Of a stretch of DNA of 64,000 nucleotides, positions 54,873 to 64,000 are shown piece by piece. Where the stretch lies: assembly GCF_019145435.1 (NCBI RefSeq), contig NZ_JAHSTS010000002.1:806001-870000 (forward strand). Reading direction: 5' to 3'. A program made the translations under genes and the position numbers. Origin of the DNA: Pseudomonas ekonensis (GTDB lineage Bacteria; Pseudomonadota; Gammaproteobacteria; Pseudomonadales; Pseudomonadaceae). Below the pieces are notes generated by a model. That model searched no databases. It was given only the letters and a program-made list of their open reading frames with translations, and was not told where the DNA came from. Every line of letters begins with the position of its first letter. The first letter of the stretch is position 1.

Positions 54873-56240
54873 TCAGGCGTAATAGTCGACCGCGCTGGTG
54901 CCGATCACGCTGGTGGCCTGGGCAGCCGCCTCGGCCACGGCAGCCGGGGTCAGTTCCTCTTCCGCCGAGTCCGGACGGCCGCCTGCGGCACTGGCGCGAC
55001 CGCCCTGCCCCTGCTGCGCCTGTTCCTGACCCTGCCAGCCACGGTTCTGATCGGACACGTTGACGTCGACCTGGCCCATGCCCTGCTGGGTGAACATCTC
55101 GCGCAGGCGGTGCATCTGGCCGTCCAGCGCTTCACGCACGCTCGGATGGGCGCTCATGAACGTCACTTGGGTCTGCTGGTCCGGCACCATGTTCACCCGG
55201 ATGTCGAGACGACCGAGCTCGGCCGGCTGCAACTGGATGTCGGCCGCCTTGAGGTTGGCGCTCGACAGATACATGACGCGGTTCACCACCTCTTCGGTCC
55301 AGCCGCTCTGGTGCATGGCGATCGGCTGGTTCACCGGCAGGGCGTTGGCGGTCTTCGGCGTGGCGGCCTGCGTCAGCGCCGCCAGACGGTTGGCGAAATC
55401 ATCGACGCGGGTGTCGCTGCTGGCCGACTTCAAGTCCTTGAGCCCTTCATCGAGCAGGCCGCTGAAGGCCTTCTCGCCGCCCTGGCTGGTGCTGTCCTTG
55501 TCTGCCTGCACATCGAGCATGTTGGCCATGCCGGCGGCGAAGTTCTGCGCCGCAGTCAATTCGCCGTCGGCCTGAGCCTGTGCCGGGGTCGGCGCAGCCT
55601 TGGGCTGGGCCTGGCTGGCAGCGGAAATGTGGCCGCTCTGCTCCATCGCCAGACGGACGGCCGGCAGGTTGTCGAGCGGATCGGCCTCCGGGTCGAAACC
55701 GCTGTCGGCAACCGGCGCCGGGGCCGGTGTCGGCGACGCCGTCACCGCCGGGGTTTCGACCTTGGCCGGCGCAGGCGTCTGCGCCACCGGTGCAGGCTCG
55801 ACCGGTACGGTCAGCGGCGGCTGCACCGCCTCGACCAGGGCCGGATCCAGCGTCGGATCCACCGGCGGCGCATCCGCCACAGGCGTTTGAGGGGTTTGCG
55901 CCGAATCGTCGTCGCTGGCACTGCGCTCGTCTGTCGAGCCGGAGGCCGGCTTGTCGGCGGGCAAGGGTTTGCCGCTATCGGCAACCGCAGGTTCGGGAGC
56001 GGCAGACTGATCCTTGCCGACGTCCTTTTTGCCGCCGTTGTCCGCGCTGTTGTCGCGCGCAGGTTTCACCGGCGTAGCGGTGGCGGCCGAAGGCTTTGCC
56101 GGCCCCTGGTCGGCAAACACCTGGGCGAAGCTGGAGGCCTTGTCCCCGGGCTCTGCGGCCAGGGCCGGCGCTTTGGCGGAGGCGGCTTGCGCCTTGGCCT
56201 GGGCGGCAGCCTGAAGAAGGATGTTGGGGGTTGCAGGCAT
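54873..56240 (-). CDS. fliK: Flagellar hook-length control protein FliK
   Basis: A 455-residue secreted ruler: long Ala/Pro/Asp-rich N-terminal and central part, then a C-terminal Flg_hook domain (about 335-420: IQLQPAELGRLDIRVNMVPDQQTQVTFMSAHPSVREAL) and a Gln/Gly-rich tail. It triggers the FlhB switch once the hook is full length. Sigma-54 site 51 bp upstream. Confidence 0.95.
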   Translation of the reverse strand: MPATPNILLQAAAQAKAQAASAKAPALAAEPGDKASSFAQVFADQGPAKPSAATATPVKPARDNSADNGGKKDVGKDQSAAPEPAVADSGKPLPADKPASGSTDERSASDDDSAQTPQTPVADAPPVDPTLDPALVEAVQPPLTVPVEPAPVAQTPAPAKVETPAVTASPTPAPAPVADSGFDPEADPLDNLPAVRLAMEQSGHISAASQAQPKAAPTPAQAQADGELTAAQNFAAGMANMLDVQADKDSTSQGGEKAFSGLLDEGLKDLKSASSDTRVDDFANRLAALTQAATPKTANALPVNQPIAMHQSGWTEEVVNRVMYLSSANLKAADIQLQPAELGRLDIRVNMVPDQQTQVTFMSAHPSVREALDGQMHRLREMFTQQGMGQVDVNVSDQNRGWQGQEQAQQGQGGRASAAGGRPDSAEEELTPAAVAEAAAQATSVIGTSAVDYYA

Positions 56241-56290
56241 GGTACGGTCTCCGCTGCACTGGGATCGTAGGTACAGTTGAGCGAGATGGT

Positions 56291-56307
56291 TGCAAGTGCC
56301 GGGCCAG
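56291..56307 (-). promoter_or_regulatory. Sigma-54 promoter candidate for fliK
   Basis: In minus-strand sense it reads CTGGCCCGGCACTTGCA. One mismatch to the YTGGCACGRNNNTTGCW consensus, with correct spacing. Confidence 0.8.
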
Positions 56308-56345
56308 CTTTCGGCGCAGAGGCCAAAAAGCGCCGGACGGCAGGC

Positions 56346-56693
56346 TCAGTGGGTCAGGGAACGCTGTCGTTCGGCTTCGTAGACGGGGCGCACATCGGCG
56401 AACTCGCTGTTGATGTCCGCCACCAGCTTGATGATTTCGGAAGGGCTCTTGTCCTTGGCGTGCAGCTCAAGCTCATGGCAGAGCTCGGCGAGGCGGGTCG
56501 CGCCCATGTTGCTGCTGCTGCCCTTGAAGCTGTGGGCCACGAACGACAGCACTTCGGCGTCGACGGTCTTCTGCAGCTCCCGCAGGCGGTTCTCGGAGTC
56601 CGCCAGGAAGGTGTCGAGCAATTCCGGATAGTTGTCCTCCATGACTTCGGCCATCGAGTTCAGTACGTCGCGATCTACATGTATGTCAGCCAC
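56346..56693 (-). CDS. hptB: Histidine phosphotransfer protein HptB
   Basis: A 115-residue Hpt domain with phospho-His54 in VAHSFKGSSSNMGA. In P. aeruginosa HptB receives phosphate from several hybrid sensors and passes it to HsbR, affecting the biofilm/motility choice. Here it follows hsbR by 30 bp, which supports the name, and lies between hsbR and fliK. Confidence 0.88.
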   Translation of the reverse strand: MADIHVDRDVLNSMAEVMEDNYPELLDTFLADSENRLRELQKTVDAEVLSFVAHSFKGSSSNMGATRLAELCHELELHAKDKSPSEIIKLVADINSEFADVRPVYEAERQRSLTH

Positions 56694-56723
56694 TTGTTCA
56701 CTCCTTGATCAAGAATGCGCGGA

Positions 56724-58427
56724 TTATGCCAGAGCCTCCCAGGAAAACTCCACGCGGACACTGCGGCCGTCGTCCGACCAACGGGCGCTGCGCGTCAACT
56801 GACGGACCAGGCTGACCCCGCGCCCGGACAGGCGGATCCCGTCCGGGGGCCGATCCATCACCCGCGCCACGTCGAACCCGTTGCCGCTGTCCTCGACCCG
56901 GATCACCAGGGTTCCGCCCGAGCCTTGCGGCACCACGTCGAAATGCACCCGCACATGGCCGTCCCGCAGGGCGTCGAGCCGGGCGTTGCGCAGCTCATAG
57001 TAACGCGCAAACCCGCTGGCATCGCGCTTGAGGCTGGAGTCGAGCCCCAGGACGCCATGTTCCAGGGCATTGGAGTACAGCTCGGCCAGCACACTGTACA
57101 ACGCCCCGCTCTGCGCCCGCAGCCCGTGCACCTCCAGCAATAGCTGCAGCAGGTACGGCAACGGGTTGAAGCGCTTGAGCGTCGCGCCCCGGAACTCGAA
57201 GCTCGCCGACCAGTCGAGCGGACAGGACTGGCCGCTGTCGGAGTAGACCGGCACCGGCGCGTGCACCTGCGCCGCCTCGAGCAGGCTGATCTCGACCATG
57301 CTGACATCGTCCCGGGCCTCGCCGCGGAACGCCTGGAGCGCTTGCTCGATGTCTTCGAAGAGCCGGTCCGGCTCACGGTTGGCCGCAAACACCTGCCGCA
57401 GCCGCTCGACGCCGAACAACTGGTCGTTGGCGTCGCAGGTGTCGATCACCCCGTCGGAGAGCAGGAACACCCGATCCCCCACCTCCATCGGCAGCACCTC
57501 GGTGCAGTCATCGAAGGCCTGCGGGCTGAGCACGCCCAACGGCAGATGCCGCGCCGCCAGCGGCGTGCGCTCCCCCGTGGCGATGCGGTGCAGGTAGCCG
57601 TCGGGCAGGCCGCCGTTCCAGTACTCCACCGAGCGGCGCTGCGCGCTCAGGCACAGCAGGGTCGCGCAACAGAACATGTCCACCGGCAGGATGCGCTTGA
57701 GCTTGGCGTTCATTTCCCGCAGGGTCTCGGCCAGCCCGTAGCCCTTGGCGGTCATGCCGTAGAACACCTCGGCCAGCGGCATGGCGCCGACCGCCGCCGG
57801 CAGGCCGTGGCCGGTGAAGTCCCCGAGCAGCACATGCATGTCGCCGGCCGGCGTGTACGCCGCCAGCAGCAGGTCGCCGTTGAACAGCGCGTAGGGCGAT
57901 TGCAGGTAGCGGATGTTCGGCGCATTCAGGCAACCGGAATGGGCGACCTTGTCGAACACCGCCTTGGCCACCCGCTGCTCGTTGATCAGGTAATCGTGGT
58001 GCCGGGCGATCAGGTCGCGCTGCTCCAGCACCGTGGCCTGGAGGCGGCGCAGGCGATCCATCGCCTTGATTTTGGCGGCGAGGATCACCGGGTTGTAGGG
58101 TTTCGCCAGAAAATCGTCGCCACCGGCATCCAGACAGCGTGCCAGCGCCTCGCTTTCGGTGAGCGACGTAAGGAAGATGATCGGCACCAGGGTTTCCCCC
58201 GCCAGCGCCTTGATCCGGCGCGCCGCCTCGAAACCGTCCATCACCGGCATCATGGCGTCCATCAGCACCAGTTGCGGCTGCTGGCGACGGAACACGTCCA
58301 GCGCTTCCTCGCCGTTGCCGGCGGTCAGCACCTCATGCCCCTGGCGGCGGACGATGGTCGAGAGCAGCAGGCGGTCGGCGGCGCTGTCCTCGGCGATCAG
58401 GATGGTCAACGGCTCCTGCGGCTGCAT
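56724..58427 (-). CDS. hsbR: HsbR: receiver / PP2C phosphatase / anti-sigma-like kinase
   Basis: A 567-residue three-domain protein. Receiver (1-~120, phospho-acceptor Asp57 in LVLMDAMMPVMDG), SpoIIE/PP2C phosphatase (~180-385: LLGDFTGHGLPAAVGAMPLAEVFY; GDRVFLLSDGVIDT; RDDVSMVEISL) and HATPase_c anti-sigma-like kinase (~430-565: ELYSNALEHGVLGL; IRVEDSGNGFD). It sets the phosphorylation state of HsbA. The ATG at 58427 lies 5 nt after the hsbA stop. Confidence 0.9.
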   Translation of the reverse strand: MQPQEPLTILIAEDSAADRLLLSTIVRRQGHEVLTAGNGEEALDVFRRQQPQLVLMDAMMPVMDGFEAARRIKALAGETLVPIIFLTSLTESEALARCLDAGGDDFLAKPYNPVILAAKIKAMDRLRRLQATVLEQRDLIARHHDYLINEQRVAKAVFDKVAHSGCLNAPNIRYLQSPYALFNGDLLLAAYTPAGDMHVLLGDFTGHGLPAAVGAMPLAEVFYGMTAKGYGLAETLREMNAKLKRILPVDMFCCATLLCLSAQRRSVEYWNGGLPDGYLHRIATGERTPLAARHLPLGVLSPQAFDDCTEVLPMEVGDRVFLLSDGVIDTCDANDQLFGVERLRQVFAANREPDRLFEDIEQALQAFRGEARDDVSMVEISLLEAAQVHAPVPVYSDSGQSCPLDWSASFEFRGATLKRFNPLPYLLQLLLEVHGLRAQSGALYSVLAELYSNALEHGVLGLDSSLKRDASGFARYYELRNARLDALRDGHVRVHFDVVPQGSGGTLVIRVEDSGNGFDVARVMDRPPDGIRLSGRGVSLVRQLTRSARWSDDGRSVRVEFSWEALA

Positions 58428-58432
58428 GGCCG

Positions 58433-58738
58433 TCAAGCGATGTCGAACAACTTGTCGAAATTGGAAATGGCGAGGATCTTGCGCACGTCCGAATTGCTGT
58501 TGATCACCCGCACGTCGGAATTTTCGCCGCCGGCGTGGTCGCGCAGCAACAGCAGCATGCCCAGCGCCGAGCTGTCGAGGTACGTGGCCTCTTTGAGATC
58601 CACCACAATGGAGTCGGGTTTCTTGCTGAGCCGCTCATAGGACTCGCGAAACTCCTGATGGCGACCGAAATCGAACCGACCCTTGATCGAGATCGTCAGC
58701 TTTTGCCCATCCGGAGAGACTTCTGTAACGACTGACAT
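58433..58738 (-). CDS. hsbA: HsbA: STAS-domain anti-anti-sigma-like factor
   Basis: A 101-residue STAS domain with the phosphorylatable Ser in ATYLDSSALGMLLLL (Ser56/57). In P. aeruginosa HsbA binds the anti-sigma FlgM or a diguanylate cyclase depending on phosphorylation, linking swimming with biofilm. Here it is the first of hsbA-hsbR-hptB, directly after fliJ. Confidence 0.9.
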   Translation of the reverse strand: MSVVTEVSPDGQKLTISIKGRFDFGRHQEFRESYERLSKKPDSIVVDLKEATYLDSSALGMLLLLRDHAGGENSDVRVINSNSDVRKILAISNFDKLFDIA

Positions 58739-58839
58739 GCGCTGGCTTCCTTGTCATTGACGAACCTGTACAAGGTTTAGCACTTGCCGGGGGCGGCGGC
58801 AAGGCATGATGCCGCCGGCCGCTGTCAGCGATTGCCCCG

Positions 58840-59289
58840 TCAAAAGGCCTCGTGCCGCGGCAAACGCTGGGACAGTTCGTCCAACAGCTTCTGCTCGCGC
58901 TTGTCTTCGGCCCGCTGCGCCTCGTCGCGGTAGCGTTGTACAAGTTTGCGCAGGCCTTCGACCCGCGCAAAGGCCTCTTGCCAGGTCTCGCGGGCCTTGT
59001 TCAGGTTGTTCTGATGCCAGTTCAGGCTCTGGCGCTGCTGGTCGACCGCCGTGTCGAGCTGGGCCAGGAAGCCCTGGAAGCCCAACAGCCACTGCCCGGT
59101 CACGCCGGTGCTGCCCCGCACGATCCATTGCTCGGAATAGTCCAGGCGAAACGCCTGCAGATCGGCGAGCTTGCTTTCGGCGACCTTGACCTGCCCCTGA
59201 AAGTAGCCCAGGCGCTGCACGGCGGTCTTCTCGGCCTTCTCGGCCATGTCCACCACCGGCGCCAGGCGCGCGGCTCGACTCAGGGCCAT
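58840..59289 (-). CDS. fliJ: Flagellar export protein FliJ
   Basis: A 149-residue, almost wholly helical coiled-coil protein (SRAARLAPVVDMAEKAEKTAVQRLGYFQGQ...). It is the stalk of the FliI ATPase. It follows fliI by 6 nt; a 101-bp gap separates it from hsbA. Confidence 0.94.
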   Translation of the reverse strand: MALSRAARLAPVVDMAEKAEKTAVQRLGYFQGQVKVAESKLADLQAFRLDYSEQWIVRGSTGVTGQWLLGFQGFLAQLDTAVDQQRQSLNWHQNNLNKARETWQEAFARVEGLRKLVQRYRDEAQRAEDKREQKLLDELSQRLPRHEAF

Positions 59290-59295
59290 GGCCGG

Positions 59296-60654
59296 TTACC
59301 CGCCGGCCGCCGGGGCGAACAGGGTTTCGAGGTAGGCTTCGCTTTCGCCCAGGCTGATGCTGTCGTTCAGGCCTTGACGCAAGTACCTGACCATTTGCGG
59401 CTGCAGCGAAATCGCCAGGTCGGTCTCGCGGTCGCCGCCGGCCACGTAGGCGCCGACGCTGATCAGGTCGCGGCTCTGCTGATAGCGCGACCACAGTTGC
59501 TTGAAGTACTGCGCACGGGTCATGTGCTCCGGCGACACCACCGCCGGCATCACCCGGCTGATCGAGGCTTCGATGTCGATGGCCGGATAATGGCCCTCCT
59601 CGGCCAGGCGCCGGGACAGCACGATATGCCCGTCCAGCACACCCCGCGCCGAGTCGGCGATCGGATCCTGCTGGTCGTCGCCCTCGGACAGCACGGTGTA
59701 GAACGCCGTGATCGATCCGCCGCCCTTCTCCGCGTTGCCGGCGCGCTCCACCAGCTTCGGCAGCTTGGCGAACACCGACGGCGGGTAACCCTTGGTCGCC
59801 GGCGGTTCGCCGATGGCCAGGGCGATTTCCCGCTGGGCCTGGGCAAAACGGGTCAGCGAGTCCATCAGCAGCAGGACGTTCTTGCCCTTGTCGCGGAAAT
59901 ACTCGGCGATGCGCGTGCAGTACATGGCGGCGCGCATGCGCATCAGCGGCGCATCGTCCGCCGGGGACGCCACCACCACCGAACGCTTGAGGCCTTCTTC
60001 GCCGAGGATGTGCTCGATGAATTCCTTCACCTCGCGCCCCCGCTCGCCGATCAGGCCGACGACGATGATGTCCGCCTCGGTGAAGCGGGTCATCATGCCC
60101 AGCAGCACCGATTTACCGACACCGGTACCGGCGAACAGGCCGAGGCGCTGGCCGCGGCCCACCGTCAGCATCCCGTTGATGCAGCGGATGCCCACATCCA
60201 GCGGCACGCTGATCGGATCGCGGTTGAGCGGGTTGATCGTCGGGCCGTCCATCGGCACCCAGTCTTCGGCCTTCATGCCGCCCTTGCCGTCCAGCGCACG
60301 GCCGGCGCCGTCCAGCACCCGGCCGAGCATGCTCATGCCCATCGGCAAGCGGCCGGCATCGGCCAGCGGCACCACCCGGGCGCCCGGCGCGATGCCGGCC
60401 ACGCTGCCGACCGGCATCAGGAAGACCTTGTTGCCGGAAAAGCCCATGACTTCGGCTTCGACCTGGGACGGATGGTAGGTGTCGTCGTTGATCACCATGC
60501 AGCGGGTGCCCATGGCGGCCCGCAGCCCCTCGGCCTCGAGGGTGAGGCCGACCATGCGCAGCAGGCGCCCTTCGAGGATCGGCGCACCGGCAAGCTCGGT
60601 GGCCTCGGCGTAGGTGCTCAGGCGCTTGGCGAAACTGGTGCGTTCAAGGCGCAT
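59296..60654 (-). CDS. fliI: Flagellum-specific ATPase FliI
   Basis: A 452-residue F1-beta-like ATPase with Walker [31 protein letters not shown] and Walker [17 protein letters not shown]. Powers export with FliH and FliJ. Starts 11 nt inside fliH. Confidence 0.97.
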   Translation of the reverse strand: MRLERTSFAKRLSTYAEATELAGAPILEGRLLRMVGLTLEAEGLRAAMGTRCMVINDDTYHPSQVEAEVMGFSGNKVFLMPVGSVAGIAPGARVVPLADAGRLPMGMSMLGRVLDGAGRALDGKGGMKAEDWVPMDGPTINPLNRDPISVPLDVGIRCINGMLTVGRGQRLGLFAGTGVGKSVLLGMMTRFTEADIIVVGLIGERGREVKEFIEHILGEEGLKRSVVVASPADDAPLMRMRAAMYCTRIAEYFRDKGKNVLLLMDSLTRFAQAQREIALAIGEPPATKGYPPSVFAKLPKLVERAGNAEKGGGSITAFYTVLSEGDDQQDPIADSARGVLDGHIVLSRRLAEEGHYPAIDIEASISRVMPAVVSPEHMTRAQYFKQLWSRYQQSRDLISVGAYVAGGDRETDLAISLQPQMVRYLRQGLNDSISLGESEAYLETLFAPAAGG

Positions 60655-61447
60655 CGGGGGCGTCCGCGGACGGCTCGGCGGCGGGCGCCGGCCGGGCGTC
60701 TTCCGGCAGGTCCAGGCTCAGGTCCGGCGCGGCCGGGTGCAGGGCCTGTTCGTGCAGTTGGTCGAACAGTTTGTCCATGACCTGGGCGATGCGGGTCTCG
60801 ATGCTCGCGTCGATGCGGCTGTGATCGGTCTCGACCCGGCAGCCGCCCGGCAGCAAGGTCTCGTCCTCGACGATGCGCCAGGTCTCTTCGTGGCGCTCGC
60901 GCAACGCTTTGACCTGGGCGAAGTCCTGCGGATTGACGTACAGCCGCACATTGCCGACGCCCAACGGCAGCAGCTTGAGGGCGTCGCGCATGACGCGTTC
61001 GATCTGCGTCGAGTCGATGGCCAGTTCGCGCTGGATCACCTGTTTGGTGATGTGCCGCACGAGGTCGACCAGCGACTTCTCGATCTGGGTGTCCTGCTCG
61101 GCGATCGGCTCGAACAGATGGCCCATCAGTTGCTCGAGGCTGGCGACCTTCGCCGCCAACGCCACCTCGGCCTCCTGACGCACCTTGAGGGTGGTGCTGT
61201 GGAAACCTTCCTTCTCGCCGATGGCGAAGCCCTCGTTGTAGGCCTCCTGACGGATGCTTTCGAGTTCTTCCAGGGTCAGCGGCTGGACTTCCTCCAGCGG
61301 CACTTCCTCGATTTCCGGCGGCTCGGGCTCCGGCTCCGGCTCGGGTTCCGGCGGCGGCGGATCGAAGCTGGGCAGCGCCCAGGTATCGAAACCGCGGACA
61401 TCCCGCGCGCGGATCAGGTCCGTCACGTCGTCGTCATGCTTGTCCAT
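60644..61447 (-). CDS. fliH: Flagellar export ATPase regulator FliH
   Basis: A 267-residue stator-like regulator of FliI. The N-terminal region includes a Pro-Glu run (about 32-45), then a helical part and a C-terminal FliH domain. The Pro-Glu run comes from near-perfect hexamer repeats in DNA. Confidence 0.94.
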   Translation of the reverse strand: MDKHDDDVTDLIRARDVRGFDTWALPSFDPPPPEPEPEPEPEPPEIEEVPLEEVQPLTLEELESIRQEAYNEGFAIGEKEGFHSTTLKVRQEAEVALAAKVASLEQLMGHLFEPIAEQDTQIEKSLVDLVRHITKQVIQRELAIDSTQIERVMRDALKLLPLGVGNVRLYVNPQDFAQVKALRERHEETWRIVEDETLLPGGCRVETDHSRIDASIETRIAQVMDKLFDQLHEQALHPAAPDLSLDLPEDARPAPAAEPSADAPDAP

Positions 61448-61451
61448 GGGC

Positions 61452-62471
61452 TTAGATCATTTCCTCGCCGCCCTTGCCGCCGAGCACGATCTCTCCGGCT
61501 TCGGCCATACGGCGGGCGATGGTGAGGATTTCCTTCTGCGCGGTCTCCACGTCGCTGACGCGCACCGGGCCCTTGGCCTCGAGGTCGTCGCGCAGCAGTT
61601 CGGCGGCACGCTTGGACATGTTCTTGAAGATCTTTTCCTTGACGCTTTCGTCCGAGCCCTTGAGGGCCAGCACCAGCACGTCGGAAGACACTTCGCGCAG
61701 CAGCGCCTGGATGCCGCGGTCGTCGACGTCGGCCAGGTTGTTGAACACGAACATGAGGTCTTCGATCTGCGTGGACAGGTCTTCGTCGACCTCGCGGATC
61801 GAGTCCATGAGCTGGCCTTCGATCGAGCTGTCGAGGAAGTTCATGATGTCCGCCGCACGCTTGATGCCGCCCAGGGTGGTGCGCGAAGCGTTGGAGTTGC
61901 CGGAGAACTGCTTCTCCAGGATCTGGTTCAGTTCTTTCAGCGCCGCCGGCTGCACGGTGTTCAGCGACGAGACGCGCAGGATGATGTCCAGGCGCACCTT
62001 GTGGTCGAAGTTGCCCAGCACTTCGCCGGCCTGGTCCGGATCCAGGTACGCCACCACGATCGCCTGGATCTGCGGGTGCTCGTAACGGATCACGTCGGCG
62101 ACGGCGCGCGGCTCCATCCACTTCAGGCTGTCCAGGCCGCTGGTGTTGCCGCCCAGCAGGATGCGGTCGATCAGGCCGTTGGCCTTGTCCTCGCCCAGGG
62201 CCTGGGTGAGCATCTTGCGCACGTAGTCGTCGGAGCCGACGCCCAGGCTGGTCTGGTCGCCGACGATGTCGACGAACTCGCTCATCACCTGCTCGACCTG
62301 CTCACGGTGGACGTTGCCCATCTGGGCCATGGCCACACCGACCCGCTGAACCTCTTTGGGGCCCATGTGGCGCAGCACTTGCGCAGCATCGGTGGAGCCC
62401 AGGGACAGCAGCAGGATCGCGGCTTTATCGACCCGGGACAGTTTGGCGACGGCGGCTCGGTTATCACTCAT
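61452..62471 (-). CDS. fliG: Flagellar motor switch protein FliG
   Basis: A 339-residue rotor protein. N-terminal FliF-binding domain, a middle domain with EHPQ motif (IRYEHPQIQAIVVAYLDPDQAGEVL) and a C-terminal torque domain with charged residues (DDRGIQALLREVSSDVLVLALKGSDE). Starts 8 nt inside fliF. Confidence 0.97.
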   Translation of the reverse strand: MSDNRAAVAKLSRVDKAAILLLSLGSTDAAQVLRHMGPKEVQRVGVAMAQMGNVHREQVEQVMSEFVDIVGDQTSLGVGSDDYVRKMLTQALGEDKANGLIDRILLGGNTSGLDSLKWMEPRAVADVIRYEHPQIQAIVVAYLDPDQAGEVLGNFDHKVRLDIILRVSSLNTVQPAALKELNQILEKQFSGNSNASRTTLGGIKRAADIMNFLDSSIEGQLMDSIREVDEDLSTQIEDLMFVFNNLADVDDRGIQALLREVSSDVLVLALKGSDESVKEKIFKNMSKRAAELLRDDLEAKGPVRVSDVETAQKEILTIARRMAEAGEIVLGGKGGEEMI

Positions 62472-64000
62472 CTGCGTTAATCCACTCTTTCACGACCTGG
62501 GCCACACGGCCCGGGTCTTCTGCCACCAGACTCTTGATTGCGTTCAACTGGGCGTCATAGCCTTCGCTCGGGCTCGGCAGCAGAATGCTCTGCGGACCGC
62601 CGAGGCTCACGCGGTCGTTGGCCAGCTCGCCGTCCAGACCGCCCATGCCGCCCAGCTCCACATCGCCCAGGGCCGCCAGTTCTTTGTTCTTGCCGCCGCC
62701 GGTGATGTTGTTGAGCACCGGACGCAGCACACCGAACACCAGCACCAGGATGAACAGCACGCCCAACACTTGCTTGACGATGTCCCAGAACCAAGGCTGC
62801 GAGTAGAACGGAATATCGGCGACCACTTCGCCGCGATCGGCGGAGAACGGCATGTTGATCACGCTGACGCTGTCGCCGCGGCTGGCGTCGAAGCCGACGG
62901 CGTCCTGCACCAGACGGGTGAAGCGCGCCAATTCGTCGGCGCTCCATGGGGCACGGGTGGTTTCGCCGTTGGCCGGGTTGACCTTGACCTGATCGTCCAC
63001 CACCACCGACACCGACAGGCGGTTCAGGCGACCCTGCTGCTGCTTGGTGTGGCTGATGGAACGGTCGAGCTCGAAGTTCTTGGTGGATTGCTGACGCTTG
63101 TCCGCCGGGTACGGCGCGAGCATCGGCTGGCCGGTGGCCGGATCCATGATCTGCTGACCGTTGGCGTCAACCAATGGCTGGCCCGGCTGCACCATGCCGG
63201 CGGCCGCTTGGGCGCCGCCGGTGGTCTGCGGCGCCGAGGCCGGCGACGGCGGCTGGTTGCTCAGGGCACCCGGCACGCCTTGCGGGCCGTTGCTGGCGGT
63301 GCGCTGCTCGTTGACCGACTGCTCGCTGCGCAGCGCCGGCTGATCCGGGTTGAACTGCTCGGCGGTGGACTCGACGGCGCTGAAGTCGATGTCGGCCGAC
63401 ACTTCGGCCTTGTAGCGGTCGTTGCCCAGCACCGGCTGCAGAATGTTGTGCACGCGCTGAGTGAGCATGCTTTCCATGCGGCGGCTGTAGTCGAACTGCT
63501 TGCCGGCCATGGTCATTTCGGAGTTTTCCGCCTGATCCGACAGCAGGTTGCCCTTCTGGTCGACGACGGTGATCTGCGACTTGCTCAGCTCAGGAACGGA
63601 GGTCGCCACCAGATTGACGATGGCCACCACCTGGCCCGGCTCCAGCGAGCGGCCGGAATACAGCTCGACCAGCACCGAGGCGCTTGGCTTGCGCTCGTCG
63701 CGCACGAACACGGAGCTTTTCGGGATCGCCAGGTGAACACGTGCGCCCTTGACGTTGTTCAGGCTGGAGATGGTGCGTGCCAGCTCGCCTTCCAGGCCGC
63801 GACGGTAGCGGGTCGCTTCCATGAACTGGCTGGTGCCCAGACCCTGTTCCTTGTCGAGGATCTCGAAACCGATGTTGCCGTCGCTGGGAGTGACACCAGC
63901 GGCCGCGAGCTTGAGTCGCGCACGGGACAGGTCATCGGCCTTGACCAGCAAGGCGCCGGAGTTCGGCTCGACGGTGTAGGGAATGTCGGCGGAGGCCAGG
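62464..64000 (-). CDS. fliF: Flagellar MS-ring protein FliF (5'-truncated by window edge)
   Basis: The last ~512 residues of FliF; the start lies beyond base 64000. Ring-building motifs (GTSQFMEATRYRRGLEGELARTI, VHLAIPKSSVF), the second membrane helix (VLGVLFILVLVFGVLRPVL) and the cytoplasmic FliG-binding tail (SLVAEDPGRVAQVVKEWI) are visible. Confidence 0.96.
   Translation of the reverse strand, partial: LASADIPYTVEPNSGALLVKADDLSRARLKLAAAGVTPSDGNIGFEILDKEQGLGTSQFMEATRYRRGLEGELARTISSLNNVKGARVHLAIPKSSVFVRDERKPSASVLVELYSGRSLEPGQVVAIVNLVATSVPELSKSQITVVDQKGNLLSDQAENSEMTMAGKQFDYSRRMESMLTQRVHNILQPVLGNDRYKAEVSADIDFSAVESTAEQFNPDQPALRSEQSVNEQRTASNGPQGVPGALSNQPPSPASAPQTTGGAQAAAGMVQPGQPLVDANGQQIMDPATGQPMLAPYPADKRQQSTKNFELDRSISHTKQQQGRLNRLSVSVVVDDQVKVNPANGETTRAPWSADELARFTRLVQDAVGFDASRGDSVSVINMPFSADRGEVVADIPFYSQPWFWDIVKQVLGVLFILVLVFGVLRPVLNNITGGGKNKELAALGDVELGGMGGLDGELANDRVSLGGPQSILLPSPSEGYDAQLNAIKSLVAEDPGRVAQVVKEWINADE

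Overview
The window is GC-rich (roughly 64-65%), densely coding DNA from a fluorescent-group Pseudomonas. The evidence is the gene content and order: gltA, a glyoxylate carboligase operon with GlcG, ttuD and pyk, a urea transporter, a Kv-like channel and cysP, the ccmABCDEFGHI cluster, and the large polar-flagellum/chemotaxis cluster fliF to cheW. Many REP/REPIN palindromes, typical of P. fluorescens-type genomes, add to this. I see no rRNA, tRNA, CRISPR array, prophage or classical insertion sequence. The only mobile-like gene is a REP-associated tyrosine transposase (RAYT).

Layout. 1-8.7 kb: the 3' part of gltA (+); actP with its DUF485 partner (-); an orphan glycine-betaine-type binding protein (-); a GH17 glucanosyltransferase-like membrane protein (+); a small membrane protein (-); and an alpha/beta hydrolase translationally coupled to mlaA (+). 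8.8-18.6 kb: a DUF808 membrane protein, a TetR regulator, a RAYT between two REPINs, then a divergent unit with glcG-like (-) against gcl-hyi-glxR-ttuD-pyk (+). That operon turns two glyoxylate into tartronate semialdehyde, glycerate, 2-phosphoglycerate and, via enolase made elsewhere, PEP and pyruvate. 18.7-25.3 kb: urea transporter, potassium channel with a C-terminal zinc ribbon, cysP, a DUF5666-like exported protein, an MFS exporter with a LysR regulator, and a small lipoprotein.

25.3-32.3 kb: the cytochrome c maturation operon ccmABCDEFGHI (-), mostly with 4-nt overlaps. 32.5-34.4 kb: a divergent two-gene unit (+) with a FliK-like protein and a free-standing FlhB C-terminal-domain protein (FlhX). 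34.5-64.0 kb: one long block of minus-strand genes, in transcription order fliF(partial)-fliG-fliH-fliI-fliJ-hsbA-hsbR-hptB-fliK-fliL-fliM-fliN-fliO-fliP-fliQ-fliR-flhB-flhA-flhF-fleN-fliA-cheY-cheZ-cheA-cheB-motC-motD-parC-parP-cheW-DUF2802. It encodes the MS ring, switch, export apparatus, polar placement and number control, sigma-28, the Che pathway, a second stator and the polar array-positioning proteins. Sigma-54-type promoters are readable upstream of fliK, fliL and flhA.

The most interesting observations are: (i) four copies of a short acidic-hydrophobic motif in the CheA linker, where a P2 domain would be expected, resembling the CheY-binding C-terminal peptide of CheZ; (ii) two identical perfect 10-bp operators flanking the glcG/gcl divergent promoter; (iii) a RAYT with REPINs of reversed arm orientation, and REPINs in each successive gap of the gcl operon; (iv) the hsbA-hsbR-hptB switch embedded in the flagellar cluster; (v) unusual perfect hairpins in the ccmB/ccmC and motD-parC-parP-cheW gaps. 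Most of the window is otherwise ordinary core genome.
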